The notes beneath the pieces were generated by a model. The model was not told the origin of the DNA. It was given only the letters and a program-made list of their open reading frames with translations, and did not search any database. From assembly GCA_947460175.1 (NCBI GenBank), contig CANHGW010000009.1, positions 1-64,000 on the forward strand: a stretch of DNA of 64,000 nucleotides, in the 5' to 3' direction. Positions 36,271-45,404 of this stretch are shown here, piece after piece; the first letter of the stretch is position 1; the number at the start of each line of letters is the position of its first letter. Source of the stretch: Bacteroidota bacterium (GTDB lineage Bacteria; Bacteroidota; Bacteroidia; Chitinophagales; Chitinophagaceae). The position numbers and the translations under genes were made by a program.

Positions 36271-38079
36271 TTATTGTTTGATAATCAAACGACTTAATTG
36301 TGTGTCATCATCACTCACAATTTTTAATATATAATTTCCTTTTGCTAACCCATTCATTTGAATAGATACTTTTTGAGATCCAATTTTTAATTGCTCTTTT
36401 TGCTCACTAATTATTTTACCTTCTAAAGAACAAAGTTGGATGTTCAAAATAGTCATTGAACTTGCGTTGAAATCTAAATTCAAGATATTATTTACAGGAT
36501 TAGGATAATATTGTTCAAGACTAAAAGTCGAATTGACAGGGGTAATTTCTGTAAAGCCAGTTGGCCACTCAGATGTAACGGATACATACATTTTAGAACC
36601 AGTAGTTCCTCTACCATCACTCCAAATATTATAGACTTTACTATCATTTCGAACTGCATTGTAATAATCGCCAAACCATAAACCTTGATTGGTAGCTGAT
36701 CCGAAATTGGTTGATTGGGTTGACACTTTTATTGGAGTGCCCCAATTTACTCCATTGTTAGACGATGAAACTAAATAATAATCTGACACTTTTGAACTAT
36801 TAATTACATACGAACCAATAGAAACTCGATTATTAAAGGCACAAACAGTAGGCATGAATCCTTTATTTGTTGCGCCAAAAAGTGTATTGATATTAATTGG
36901 AGCTGACCAAGTAGCACCTCCATCTGTCGAATGTGAATAAAATGAATTGTAATTAGCTCCGGGTGTTGATGGGAAATCTGTCCAAACCACATGTAAATTG
37001 GTACCTCCACCTGCAACCATATTCACAGCACTATTTTCTCTATCATGTATGAATCCTCCACCTTGATTACCAAATAAATTTGTTCCAGTAGCAATCATGT
37101 TGGGCACAGAAAATGTATTACCTCCATCAGTCGAAACTGAGTGCATTACTAAATTACTACCAACATCAGCATATGTAACATGTAAATTACCATCTGATGT
37201 AACTGCTACATTTCCAAATTGTGATTGACTTGAATTCACTTGTACTTTATTAGCATTAAATTTCAGACCAGCTGGCAATTTCTTTTTAACATACTCACCT
37301 GTTAAAGAAGGATTTTCAGCCATATTAGGGAAATATACAAATGAACAATACAATGTGTTTGCATTTGGACCATTTGTTAAATCCATTGCGAACCATTGTC
37401 TATCATACATACCTTCATAATTTGAAAAGGATTCAAATGTATTTACATCCAATGCGGTAATTCCAATATAGCGATCTTTACCTGGTTGTACTGTCCAACT
37501 AGAGCCATTATTGGTACTCGAAGCCATAAACATACAGGCATAAGCTGTATCGGGTGTATTTTGATCAAAAACTAGATAAATCCATGAAAAGAATAATTTG
37601 CCAGTTTTATCATAAGCAAAAATTGGATCGCCACCTCCTGCAACAAAACCATTTGGATACATTTCTGCTAAATAAGTCAACGCATTAAATGAAGATTTTG
37701 TCCATGATTGACCAGCATTACTTGAAGTATAGATTGGATAAGTAATTCCTGTCATAGAATTATTATCCATATAACTCAATACAAGTTTGTTATTATTTGA
37801 AGGATCCATAGCTATATGCGCTTCACCTTCTTCAGTTCCTACAGAGGAAATGTTTGAAATTTTTGTTTCAGTCGATCTACTCTTTCTTACGCCTTGTTGG
37901 TTAAGTAATTCTTGTGCTTTTAACGCGTCAGAAATTTTTATAGGATTTCTAAGTTTTTCTTTTTTAACATGTTTTAATAAATCTAGTTTATTTGCATGAT
38001 TCATTTCTTGTGCAAATAAAGAGTTTTTAGATAAAATACATCCCAATAGTAAGATTAGGCTAATTGTAAGTTTGTTCAT
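36271..38079 (-). CDS. T9SS cargo with BNR/Asp-box repeats (exo-sialidase-like propeller)
   Basis: A 602-residue secreted protein. The start used is the ATG at 38079 (MNKLTISLILLLGCILSK, a good signal peptide); an ATG at 38151 would add 24 polar residues ahead of it. Five Asp-box units of the form S-x-D/N-x-G-x-x-W are seen (SSNAGQSW, SSTNNGSSW, STDGGNTF, STDGGATW, SSNNGVNW), as in sialidase/BNR beta-propellers. The C-terminal 80 residues are a T9SS sorting domain (QYYPNPVNNILNLDFNAS to SRLIIKQ). Asp boxes alone do not prove glycosidase activity, and I see no clear sialidase Arg triad, so binding or structural function is possible. Confidence 0.85.
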   Translation of the reverse strand: MNKLTISLILLLGCILSKNSLFAQEMNHANKLDLLKHVKKEKLRNPIKISDALKAQELLNQQGVRKSRSTETKISNISSVGTEEGEAHIAMDPSNNNKLVLSYMDNNSMTGITYPIYTSSNAGQSWTKSSFNALTYLAEMYPNGFVAGGGDPIFAYDKTGKLFFSWIYLVFDQNTPDTAYACMFMASSTNNGSSWTVQPGKDRYIGITALDVNTFESFSNYEGMYDRQWFAMDLTNGPNANTLYCSFVYFPNMAENPSLTGEYVKKKLPAGLKFNANKVQVNSSQSQFGNVAVTSDGNLHVTYADVGSNLVMHSVSTDGGNTFSVPNMIATGTNLFGNQGGGFIHDRENSAVNMVAGGGTNLHVVWTDFPSTPGANYNSFYSHSTDGGATWSAPININTLFGATNKGFMPTVCAFNNRVSIGSYVINSSKVSDYYLVSSSNNGVNWGTPIKVSTQSTNFGSATNQGLWFGDYYNAVRNDSKVYNIWSDGRGTTGSKMYVSVTSEWPTGFTEITPVNSTFSLEQYYPNPVNNILNLDFNASSMTILNIQLCSLEGKIISEQKEQLKIGSQKVSIQMNGLAKGNYILKIVSDDDTQLSRLIIKQ

Positions 38080-38249
38080 AATAGTAATGTTTTTTTTATA
38101 AGACGTATCAATGTCTATAAATGTTTGATAATTCTTGCAAAGATGATACATTTTTAATTAACTGTTCAGAGAATAGATTATTACTTAGTTTGTCTTTTAA
38201 ATCATTGAAGTTCAAACATGGATTTTAGTATAATTCTAACTTTAATTTA

Positions 38250-38257
38250 TACTTTTG
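38250..38257 (+). promoter_or_regulatory. -7 promoter element of the Crp/Fnr regulator gene
   Basis: TACTTTTG, an exact TAnnTTTG, 19 bases before the ATG at 38277. Confidence 0.5.
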
Positions 38258-38276
38258 TATTCTCAATTGAAACTAG

Positions 38277-38978
38277 ATGAATCAAGAACATATTGGATGT
38301 GATCAGTGCAAATCCAGATTAGATTCTATATTCAATGATTTGAAAAAAAATGAAGTATCCACATTAGATAGTATTAAAAAATGTCAATTTTATAAAAAGG
38401 GAGAATCTATCTTTACAGAAGGGGCTTATCCTCGTGGGCTTTTTTGTGTACAATCAGGAAAAATAAAGGTCACTCAATTTGGAATGAACGGCAAAGAACA
38501 AATTGTACATTTAATTCATAGTGGAGATGTAATGGGTCACAGAGCTATTTTTGGAGATGATACATTTTCGTGTTCTGCTATTGCCATGGAAGATTCTCAT
38601 GTATGTTTTATTTCGAAAGCACCCTTTTATCAAATGGTAGAAGAAAGTTCACATTTAGCATTAAAATTTGCACATTTACTAGCTACTGAATTAAAAGAAG
38701 CAGAACAACGTATTTCACAATCGGCCTTACGTCCTGTTAAAGAACGTCTTGCAAAAAGTTTGTTGATTTTAATCGAAAACTATGGTTTTGAATCTGATCA
38801 AGCTACTATTAATATTATTGTGAAGCGTGAAGATTTGGCCAATTTATCAGGTACAACTCGTGAAACTGCCACCCGTTATTTATACGAGCTTCAAGAAGAT
38901 AAAATAATCGAATTAAACGAAAAGAAAATTAAGATCATTAAGTTTAAAGAACTTCAATCATTGGCTCATACATTTTAA
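38277..38978 (+). CDS. Crp/Fnr family transcriptional regulator
   Basis: A 233-residue regulator: cyclic-nucleotide-binding-like beta-roll (about 30-125), dimer helix (about 126-160) and a winged HTH (about 165-225). The recognition helix TTRETATRYLYEL carries R195-E196-T197-x-x-R200, the same specificity pattern as E. coli CRP (R-E-T-x-x-R), while FNR has V in place of the first R. The beta-roll lacks the Arg-Ser-Ala phosphate clamp of CRP (SCSA at 98-101 instead), so cAMP binding is doubtful. An N-terminal CxxC (C8, C11) is a feature of many Bacteroidota members. It lies upstream of the paa genes and is a candidate for controlling them. Confidence 0.92.
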   Translation: MNQEHIGCDQCKSRLDSIFNDLKKNEVSTLDSIKKCQFYKKGESIFTEGAYPRGLFCVQSGKIKVTQFGMNGKEQIVHLIHSGDVMGHRAIFGDDTFSCSAIAMEDSHVCFISKAPFYQMVEESSHLALKFAHLLATELKEAEQRISQSALRPVKERLAKSLLILIENYGFESDQATINIIVKREDLANLSGTTRETATRYLYELQEDKIIELNEKKIKIIKFKELQSLAHTF

Positions 38979-39084
38979 GAGGGTTAATTTTGATTATTAT
39001 TTTTGTTAAATCATGTGTTTGATAATATGATTAATATCATGTATTGATTTTTTAGTTAAATTCAAAAATCAACAAATCCCATTT

Positions 39085-39102
39085 ATAAAGTGCGCACTTT
39101 AT
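39085..39102. promoter_or_regulatory. 18-base perfect palindrome in the crp-paaA gap
   Basis: ATAAAGTGC and GCACTTTAT abut without a spacer. It may be an operator or part of a transcript end; it stands 107 bases after the regulator stop and 160 before paaA. Confidence 0.5.
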
Positions 39103-39194
39103 GTAGTATTCATAAGCATTTCATCGAAATGACTATATATTAAATGAATCAAAATTATGTAACTTATACAAGTTGATTATTCTATCCAATTTCA

Positions 39195-39216
39195 AAATGT
39201 GATTTGCATCACATTT
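39195..39216. promoter_or_regulatory. Crp/Fnr-type operator upstream of paaA
   Basis: Nine-base perfect arms AAATGTGAT and ATCACATTT around TTGC. The core is TGTGA-N6-TCACA, the classical CRP-type site, centred about 56 bases before the paaA ATG; a TACTTTCG element at 39235-39242 could be the -7 box, which puts the operator near -40 and fits an activator site. Confidence 0.75.
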
Positions 39217-39261
39217 TTTCGTTTTGGGTAAAATTACTTTCGTTTCAGAAAAAAATATTTT

Positions 39262-40188
39262 ATGAATGCTACAGCAATCGACAATTTATTTCAGCAAAAA
39301 ATAGATCTGGATTTGAATATTGAACCAAAAGACCAGATGCCTGAAAAATATCGTTTACATCTTATACGTCAAATATCTCAACATGCACATTCTGAAGTGA
39401 TTGGGATGCAACCAGAAGGCAATTGGATTACACGTGCTCCTAGTTTACGTGCTAAACAAATATTATTAGCTAAAATTCAGGATGAAGGTGGACATGGTTT
39501 GTATTTATACAGTGCTTGTGAAACATTGGGTATTTCGCGAGAAGAATTAATTGATCAACTTCATACAGGTAAAGCCAAATATTCCAATATATTCAATTAT
39601 CCAGCATTAACATGGGCTGATATTGGAGCAATCGGATGGCTTGTAGATGGTGCTGCTATCGTAAATCAAGTATCATTGCAACGCACGTCCTACGGTCCAT
39701 ATGCACGAGGCATGGTACGTATTTGCAAAGAAGAAAGTTTTCATCAACGTCAAGGTTATGAAATTATGGCCAACATGATGAAAGGTACTGAAGCTCAACG
39801 TGAAATGGCACAAGATGCTATGAATCGTTGGTGGTGGCCTTCCTTAATGATGTTTGGACCACATGATAGCGATTCTCCTCACTCGGGTGATGCATTTACA
39901 TGGAAAATTAAACGTAAGAGTAATGATGAATTACGTCAAAAGTTTATTGATAAAACTGTACAACAAGCTGAAGTCATAGGGCTTACTATTCCAGATGATG
40001 AATTAAGATGGAATGAAGAAAAGCAAGGATATGATCATGGTGAAATTAATTGGGAGGAGTTCAAACGGGTCATTAATGGAAATGGTCCTTGTAATAAACA
40101 ACGAATGGATCATCATAAAAAATACCATGCAGAAGGCGCATGGGTAAGAGAAGCAGCAGCAGCGTATGCTAAAGAAAATTCCAAATAA
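39262..40188 (+). CDS. paaA: 1,2-phenylacetyl-CoA epoxidase, subunit PaaA
   Basis: A 308-residue catalytic subunit of the multi-component enzyme that epoxidises the ring of phenylacetyl-CoA. Di-iron ligand pairs are visible in [15 protein letters not shown] (E..H) and [14 protein letters not shown] (E-E-S-F-H), with [13 protein letters not shown] after them; length and order fit the family. PaaB and PaaC follow on the same strand, but PaaD and PaaE, the iron-sulfur maturation and reductase partners, are not in the window. A Crp-like operator stands in front. Confidence 0.94.
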   Translation: MNATAIDNLFQQKIDLDLNIEPKDQMPEKYRLHLIRQISQHAHSEVIGMQPEGNWITRAPSLRAKQILLAKIQDEGGHGLYLYSACETLGISREELIDQLHTGKAKYSNIFNYPALTWADIGAIGWLVDGAAIVNQVSLQRTSYGPYARGMVRICKEESFHQRQGYEIMANMMKGTEAQREMAQDAMNRWWWPSLMMFGPHDSDSPHSGDAFTWKIKRKSNDELRQKFIDKTVQQAEVIGLTIPDDELRWNEEKQGYDHGEINWEEFKRVINGNGPCNKQRMDHHKKYHAEGAWVREAAAAYAKENSK

Positions 40189-40252
40189 GAAATTTGAAAA
40201 AATTTAATTCCAAAGAAATACAAATACTGATTAAAAGAGATAAATCCTGAAA

Positions 40253-40300
40253 TATTCAAACATTCAAAACCTGCTACCTTAAAACATTCAAACATTCAAA
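40253..40300. repeat. Tandem CATTCAAA repeats before paaB
   Basis: TATTCAAA-CATTCAAA at 40253-40268 and CATTCAAA-CATTCAAA at 40285-40300, a 16-base block repeated with a 32-base period in the 123-base paaA-paaB gap. Confidence 0.6.
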
Positions 40301-40311
40301 ATCTTAAAAAA

Positions 40312-40593
40312 ATGGATACACAATTAGACCTTTGGGAAGTTTTTATACAAAACAAAGCAGGAAGCTATGTTCACGCAGGCAGTGTACATGCATCAGATAG
40401 TCAAATGGCATTACAGAATGCACGTGATACATATACACGAAGACAAGAAGGAACAAGCATTTGGGTCATTCCTGCAAAATATGTTGTTGCTTCAAATCCT
40501 GAAGATGCAGAGATGTTTTTTGACCCTGCTAATGATAAAATATACAGACACCCTACTTTTTATGTAATGCCTGAGGGTGCAAAACAAATTTAA
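40312..40593 (+). CDS. paaB: 1,2-phenylacetyl-CoA epoxidase, subunit PaaB
   Basis: A 93-residue small subunit that bridges PaaA-PaaC heterodimers. The family core is clear: WEVFIQNKAGSYVHAGSVHA, ALQNARDTYTRRQEGTSIWV and PANDKIYRHPTFYVMPEG. It starts 123 bases after paaA, a longer gap than expected in this operon, which holds short tandem repeats, and ends 10 bases before paaC. Confidence 0.93.
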   Translation: MDTQLDLWEVFIQNKAGSYVHAGSVHASDSQMALQNARDTYTRRQEGTSIWVIPAKYVVASNPEDAEMFFDPANDKIYRHPTFYVMPEGAKQI

Positions 40594-40603
40594 ATAAAAT
40601 AAC

Positions 40604-41362
40604 ATGACAAAGAAAGAAGCCTTATTTAATTATCTTCTTCAATTGGGAGATAATGCCTTGATTCAAGGACATCGATTATCTGAGTGGTGTAGCAAAGCGC
40701 CATTTCTTGAGGAGGATTTAGCTCTTACCAATATGGCCTTAGATAACATTGGTCGTGCACAATCCTTTTTAAAATATGCTGGAGACATAGAAGGAATTGG
40801 AAGAACAGATGATGATTTAGCTTATAAACGCGGCGAAAGACAATTCTACAATCATTTAATTTATGAATTGCCAATTGGTGATTTTGCATACACAATTGCA
40901 AAGCAACTTATCATTTCAGTGTTCGAATATTTTCAATATACTGAATTGACACAATCTAAAGATTCTACGATTACTGGAATTGCCTCAAAAAGTTTGAAAG
41001 AAATTAAATATCACAAATTGCATGCTACTGATTGGTGCATGAGACTAGGAAAAGGTACAGTTGAAAGCCATCAACGATTACAAGAAGCATTTAATGCGCT
41101 TTGGATGTATACTGTAGAATTATTCGAAATGTATGAATCTGATGCGATTTTGGTCAAAGATGGAATTGCAATAGATTTAAATATTGTGAAAATGAAGTGG
41201 AAAGAAATGATCGCAACTATATTAAAGGAAGCCACAATAGATATACCGACTGTTGACTATATGCAGACAGGAAGTCGTAGAGGAATTCATACTGAACATT
41301 TAGGTCATTTATTAGCAGAAATGCAATATTTACAACGCGCCTATCCCGATGCTACTTGGTAA
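40604..41362 (+). CDS. paaC: 1,2-phenylacetyl-CoA epoxidase, subunit PaaC
   Basis: A 252-residue structural subunit with the ferritin-like fold that pairs with PaaA. Recognisable segments are LGDNALIQGHRLSEWCSKAP, LALTNMALDNIGRAQSFLKY, ERQFYNHLIYELPIGDFAYT and the C-terminal MQTGSRRGIHTEHLGHLLAEMQ. Its metal site is degenerate in the family, so it is not catalytic. It follows paaB by 10 bases, and hmgA begins 38 bases after it. Confidence 0.93.
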   Translation: MTKKEALFNYLLQLGDNALIQGHRLSEWCSKAPFLEEDLALTNMALDNIGRAQSFLKYAGDIEGIGRTDDDLAYKRGERQFYNHLIYELPIGDFAYTIAKQLIISVFEYFQYTELTQSKDSTITGIASKSLKEIKYHKLHATDWCMRLGKGTVESHQRLQEAFNALWMYTVELFEMYESDAILVKDGIAIDLNIVKMKWKEMIATILKEATIDIPTVDYMQTGSRRGIHTEHLGHLLAEMQYLQRAYPDATW

Positions 41363-41400
41363 CCTTTCATTTTAAATCAACATAACTCGATCAATATACA

Positions 41401-42564
41401 ATGCCCATCTATCATAAACTCGGTACTATTCCCGATAAAAGACATACAGTAAGCCGTCAGCCAAATGGTAATTTATATCAAGAAGAACTAGTAGGAACGC
41501 AAGGTTTTGCAGGAATGTCTTCATTGGTTTATCATTTGTATCCACCAACAAGAGTAAAGCAAAAAGATAAAGCTTATTCTGTAGCACCCAAAGTGGCAAT
41601 TGATAATGGTCTTGACTGCATGAGTTTTCAAGGCTTTGACATTCAGCCCGAAAAAGATTATTTAAAAAGTAGAAAAACTCTATTTGTAAATGCAGGTATG
41701 CATATTGGCTTGGCAGCACCTATGGAAAGTACGCCTTACTTTTTCAAAAATGCAGATGCTGATGAAATGATTTTTGTACACGAAGGAACAGGAACTGTTT
41801 ACACCATGTATGGCGAATTGAATTTCAAATATGGCGATTATATCATCATTCCAAGAGGTACTGTTTATCAAATAAAATTTGAAACCGATAAAAATCGCTT
41901 GTTGTATGTTGAAAGTTTTACACCTATTTTCACACCAAGCAGATATAGAAACCAATTTGGTCAGATGTTAGAGCATTCACCTTTTTGCGAAAGAGATATT
42001 GTTCGTCCAAGCAATTTAAAAACCTATGATGAGCAAGGTGAATTTGATATTTTCATTAAGAAAAAAGGAATGATGTTTCCATATCAATATGCAAATCATC
42101 CGTTTGATGTTGCAGGTTGGGATGGCTATCATTATCCATATATTTTCTCCATATTTAATTTCGAACCGATTACAGGTCGCATCCATATGCCACCGCCTAT
42201 TCATCAAACATTTGAGAATGCAAATTTTGTAATTTGTTCATTCGTTCCTCGTATGTATGATTATCATCCAGATGCAATTCCTGCGCCTTACCATCATAGC
42301 AATATTGACAGTGATGAATTATTATATTATGTCGATGGTGATTTCATGAGTAGAAATAATATTCAAAAAGGACAAATTACATTACACCCAGGTGGACTTC
42401 CACATGGACCACATCCAGGTGCCATCGAACGAAGTATTGGTAAAAAAGAAACACATGAATTAGCCGTAATGATAGATCCTTTTGCACCGGTTATGATTAC
42501 AGAAGAAGCCATGAAAATTGATGTGAAAGACTATTATAAATCTTGGTTAGAAGAAAATAAATAA
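41401..42564 (+). CDS. hmgA: Homogentisate 1,2-dioxygenase
   Basis: A 387-residue cupin-type Fe(II) enzyme that opens homogentisate to maleylacetoacetate, the third step of tyrosine breakdown. The iron-ligand region is intact: HHSNIDSDELLYYVDGDFM (His and Glu) and HPGGLPHGPHPGA (His). The bacterial family often has about 430 residues; this shorter form matches the Bacteroidota branch. Its substrate is made by hppD, the next gene. Fumarylacetoacetase and the isomerase for the following steps are not in the window. Confidence 0.93.
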   Translation: MPIYHKLGTIPDKRHTVSRQPNGNLYQEELVGTQGFAGMSSLVYHLYPPTRVKQKDKAYSVAPKVAIDNGLDCMSFQGFDIQPEKDYLKSRKTLFVNAGMHIGLAAPMESTPYFFKNADADEMIFVHEGTGTVYTMYGELNFKYGDYIIIPRGTVYQIKFETDKNRLLYVESFTPIFTPSRYRNQFGQMLEHSPFCERDIVRPSNLKTYDEQGEFDIFIKKKGMMFPYQYANHPFDVAGWDGYHYPYIFSIFNFEPITGRIHMPPPIHQTFENANFVICSFVPRMYDYHPDAIPAPYHHSNIDSDELLYYVDGDFMSRNNIQKGQITLHPGGLPHGPHPGAIERSIGKKETHELAVMIDPFAPVMITEEAMKIDVKDYYKSWLEENK

Positions 42565-42582
42565 AACATAAAAAATATAAAT

Positions 42583-43740
42583 ATGTCAAGTACAAATTTA
42601 ACAGAAGTTGAAAATTTCAATTACGGAATTGAAAAAATTTTTGAAGAAGCAAAAGACTTCTTACCAATTAATGGAACTGATTATGTTGAGCTTTATGTAG
42701 GCAATGCAAAACAAGCTGCACACTATTATAAAACAGCATTTGGTTTCGAATCATTTGCATACTGTGGATTAGAAACAGGCAACAAAGAATATTGTTCGTA
42801 TGTGGTTAGTCAAGACAAAATAAAATTAGTTTTAACAACGCCATTTAATCCAGAAAGTGAAATTTCACATCACATTCGTCGTCATGGCGATGGTGTAAAA
42901 GTAATTGCATTGTGGGTAGATGATGCACGAAAAGCATTTGAAGAAACAACCAGTCGTGGTGCAGAAGTGGTCATGGAACCAACAGTATTTGAAGATGCAA
43001 ATGGTGAAGTTGTGAAAGCATCTATCAAAACCTATGGCGATACGATTCATACATTTGTAGAGCGTAAAAATTACAAGGGTATTTTCTTACCAGGATTTGA
43101 AAAATGGGAAAGCGAATATAATCCAGGTACAAAAGGATTAAAATATATCGACCACATGGTTGGAAATGTAGAGTTAGGTGCTATGAATAAATGGGCTGAA
43201 TTCTATGCCAACGTAATGGGTTTTGCAAACTTAGTAACGTTTGACGATAAAGATATTTCTACTCAATATACAGCCTTAATGAGTAAGGTAATGACAAACG
43301 GAAATGGTCGAATTAAATTTCCAATTAACGAGCCGGCAAAAGGTTTGAAAAAATCACAAGTAGAAGAATATCTAGATTTCTATGGTGGTGCAGGTTGTCA
43401 ACACATTGCAGTAGCAACAGACGATATCGTTTTCACAATAACAGAAATGAGAAAAGCTGGAGTAGAATTTTTGCATGTGCCTGGTACTTATTACGACACA
43501 GTTTCTGACCGTGTAGGAACTATTGCAGAAGACATGGCTACCTTAAAATCATTGGGCATAATGGTGGACAGAGATGAAGAAGGCTATTTATTACAAATCT
43601 TCACAAAACCAGTAGAAGATCGCCCCACCCTTTTCTTCGAAATCATTCAACGTAAAGGTGCAAAATCATTTGGTAAAGGAAATTTCCAAGCCCTATTTGA
43701 AAGCATCGAAGCTGAACAAGAACGCAGAGGAACACTTTAA
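42583..43740 (+). CDS. hppD: 4-hydroxyphenylpyruvate dioxygenase
   Basis: A 385-residue two-domain Fe(II) dioxygenase that converts 4-hydroxyphenylpyruvate to homogentisate. Iron ligands are the His in DHMVGNVE, the His in [11 protein letters not shown] and the Glu in [11 protein letters not shown]. The N-terminal vicinal-oxygen-chelate half (about 27-160) begins [20 protein letters not shown]. The C-terminal [20 protein letters not shown] closes the active site. It directly follows hmgA, giving two consecutive steps of the tyrosine pathway in one operon. Confidence 0.95.
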   Translation: MSSTNLTEVENFNYGIEKIFEEAKDFLPINGTDYVELYVGNAKQAAHYYKTAFGFESFAYCGLETGNKEYCSYVVSQDKIKLVLTTPFNPESEISHHIRRHGDGVKVIALWVDDARKAFEETTSRGAEVVMEPTVFEDANGEVVKASIKTYGDTIHTFVERKNYKGIFLPGFEKWESEYNPGTKGLKYIDHMVGNVELGAMNKWAEFYANVMGFANLVTFDDKDISTQYTALMSKVMTNGNGRIKFPINEPAKGLKKSQVEEYLDFYGGAGCQHIAVATDDIVFTITEMRKAGVEFLHVPGTYYDTVSDRVGTIAEDMATLKSLGIMVDRDEEGYLLQIFTKPVEDRPTLFFEIIQRKGAKSFGKGNFQALFESIEAEQERRGTL

Positions 43741-43798
43741 CAATTATCTTCTTTTATTAATTTCATTTTTACTATTTCATTAAAACTAACTTTATCTT

Positions 43799-45187
43799 AT
43801 GAGCGCAGGTTGCCTAAATAATTGCCCTAATTGTAAATGTTCAAAATCGGCCATTATAATTGGTGCTGGATTAGTTGGTTCCTTATGGGCAGTCTATTTA
43901 AGTAAAGCAGGTTATAAAGTAGATGTATATGAACGAAGACCTGACATGCGGTTACAAAAAATGTCAGCAGGTAAATCCATCAATCTTGCTACCTCATATC
44001 GTGGTTGGAAAGCACTCGATGAAGTTGGTATTGGTGATGAAATACGTAAAATAGCTATTCCAATGTATGGTAGGACATTGCATCATCAACATGGAGATAC
44101 CAATTATCAGCCCTACGGAAACAACGATCAGGCAATTTATTCTGTATCCAGAGGTGAAATAAATGCCAAGCTAATGAGTATTGCAGAAGAAAATCCTTTT
44201 GTTTACATACAGTTCAATGCCGAATGTATCAATATTGATTTCAATCAAGATAAGGCAATATTTAAAGACACTGTGACTGGGGAAATAACAGAAGCAAGTG
44301 CTGATGTGATTTTCGCTACAGATGGAGCTTTTTCGGCCGCTCGCTATCATGGTATGCAAAAGTTGGATCAATTTAATTATTCTCAACAATATATTCCTGA
44401 TGGTTATCGTGAAATATTATTGCCTGCAAATGAAGATGGAACTCATAAGCTCTCATTGAATACCTTACACATTTGGCCTCGAGGACGATTCATGTTGATT
44501 GCTCTTCCTAATTTTGATGGATCATATACATGTACATTATTTATGCCGTTTGAAAATGATCAATATTGTTTCAATAATCTCACTTCTAAAGAAAAAGTAA
44601 CAGAATTTTTCAAAGAAGTATTTCCAGATTTTTATGAAATGATGCCAACCGTGGCAGATGCTTGGGAAGATCATCCTTTATCATCGTTGGCAATAATTCG
44701 CTGTTTCCCATGGACACATCGCAAATTAGCATTAATGGGTGATGCAGCACATGCTACTGTACCATTTTTTGGTCAAGGTATGAATGCTGGATTCGAAGAT
44801 TGTAGTGTGATGTGGGAACTTATGAATAAACATATGGACAATTGGCCAGTCATTTTTAAAGAATATGAAAATTTGCGTAAGCCGAATGGTGATGCTGTAC
44901 AAGATTTATCATTGTTGAATTATATAGTAATGCGAGATAAAGTAGCAGATGCTGATTTTCTATTATTACAAAAAATTGAAAGGAGAATTAATTATTTGTA
45001 TCCAGATAAATATTTCCCTTTGTATAGTATGGTTGCTTTCACAAATATTGAATATCATATGGCATTGACAAAAGGCCAAGAACAAGAAGCCATGATTCAA
45101 CAAATCATTCAAGAAAAAGGAATTACATCATCTACGTCAGATGAAGATATTGATAAGTTGATTCATGAATTTATGAAGTCAAAATAA
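43799..45187 (+). CDS. kmo: Kynurenine 3-monooxygenase with Cys-rich N-terminus
   Basis: A 462-residue FAD enzyme that hydroxylates kynurenine at position 3. The Rossmann motif IIGAGLVGSLWAVYLSKAGY begins at about residue 20, followed by DVYERRPDMR; the second FAD motif is LMGDAAHATVPFFGQGMNAG. Before the Rossmann strand sits MSAGCLNNCPNCKCSKS, with C5, C9, C12 and C14, an unusual metal-binding-like cap. The hydrophobic C-terminus of mitochondrial forms is not present. It works with tryptophan 2,3-dioxygenase downstream; the formamidase and kynureninase are elsewhere. Confidence 0.94.
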   Translation: MSAGCLNNCPNCKCSKSAIIIGAGLVGSLWAVYLSKAGYKVDVYERRPDMRLQKMSAGKSINLATSYRGWKALDEVGIGDEIRKIAIPMYGRTLHHQHGDTNYQPYGNNDQAIYSVSRGEINAKLMSIAEENPFVYIQFNAECINIDFNQDKAIFKDTVTGEITEASADVIFATDGAFSAARYHGMQKLDQFNYSQQYIPDGYREILLPANEDGTHKLSLNTLHIWPRGRFMLIALPNFDGSYTCTLFMPFENDQYCFNNLTSKEKVTEFFKEVFPDFYEMMPTVADAWEDHPLSSLAIIRCFPWTHRKLALMGDAAHATVPFFGQGMNAGFEDCSVMWELMNKHMDNWPVIFKEYENLRKPNGDAVQDLSLLNYIVMRDKVADADFLLLQKIERRINYLYPDKYFPLYSMVAFTNIEYHMALTKGQEQEAMIQQIIQEKGITSSTSDEDIDKLIHEFMKSK

Positions 45188-45197
45188 TAATTATATC

Positions 45198-45223
45198 AAA
45201 GTCCTCTAGTTGAGGGCTTTTTT
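45198..45223 (+). terminator. Rho-independent terminator after kmo
   Basis: AAAGTCCTC and GAGGGCTTT form a stem with one G-T wobble around TAGTT, then a T run, 11 bases after the kmo stop. Confidence 0.75.
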
Positions 45224-45349
45224 ATATCAATTAATTTCATCATATTTGTAGTATGAATATTTGGAAAAATATTATCCGTCGTCCTTCATAGTATTTTGCT
45301 ATCAGCGAAATTAAATCCCCTTTAAAATTATAATAAATTTATAACCATT

Positions 45350-45397
45350 TGATTTAAGATTCATACATCTTAAATCAGTCTTTTCAAATCTTAAATC
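45350..45397 (+). promoter_or_regulatory. Inverted repeat and direct copy in the kynA leader
   Basis: TGATTTAAGAT (45350-45360) pairs perfectly with ATCTTAAATCA (45367-45377) around TCATAC, and ATCTTAAATC occurs once more at 45388-45397, seven bases before the ATG. The extra copy could compete for pairing with the left arm and so cover or free the start region. Confidence 0.5.
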
Positions 45398-45404
45398 TTT
45401 TAAA

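Noticed and set aside
38080-38151. Upstream start for the Asp-box T9SS cargo
   Set aside because: It would put 24 polar residues in front of a good signal peptide.
40253-40300. CRISPR-like repeat array
   Set aside because: Units are 8 bases with no spacers of constant length, and no cas genes are present in the window.
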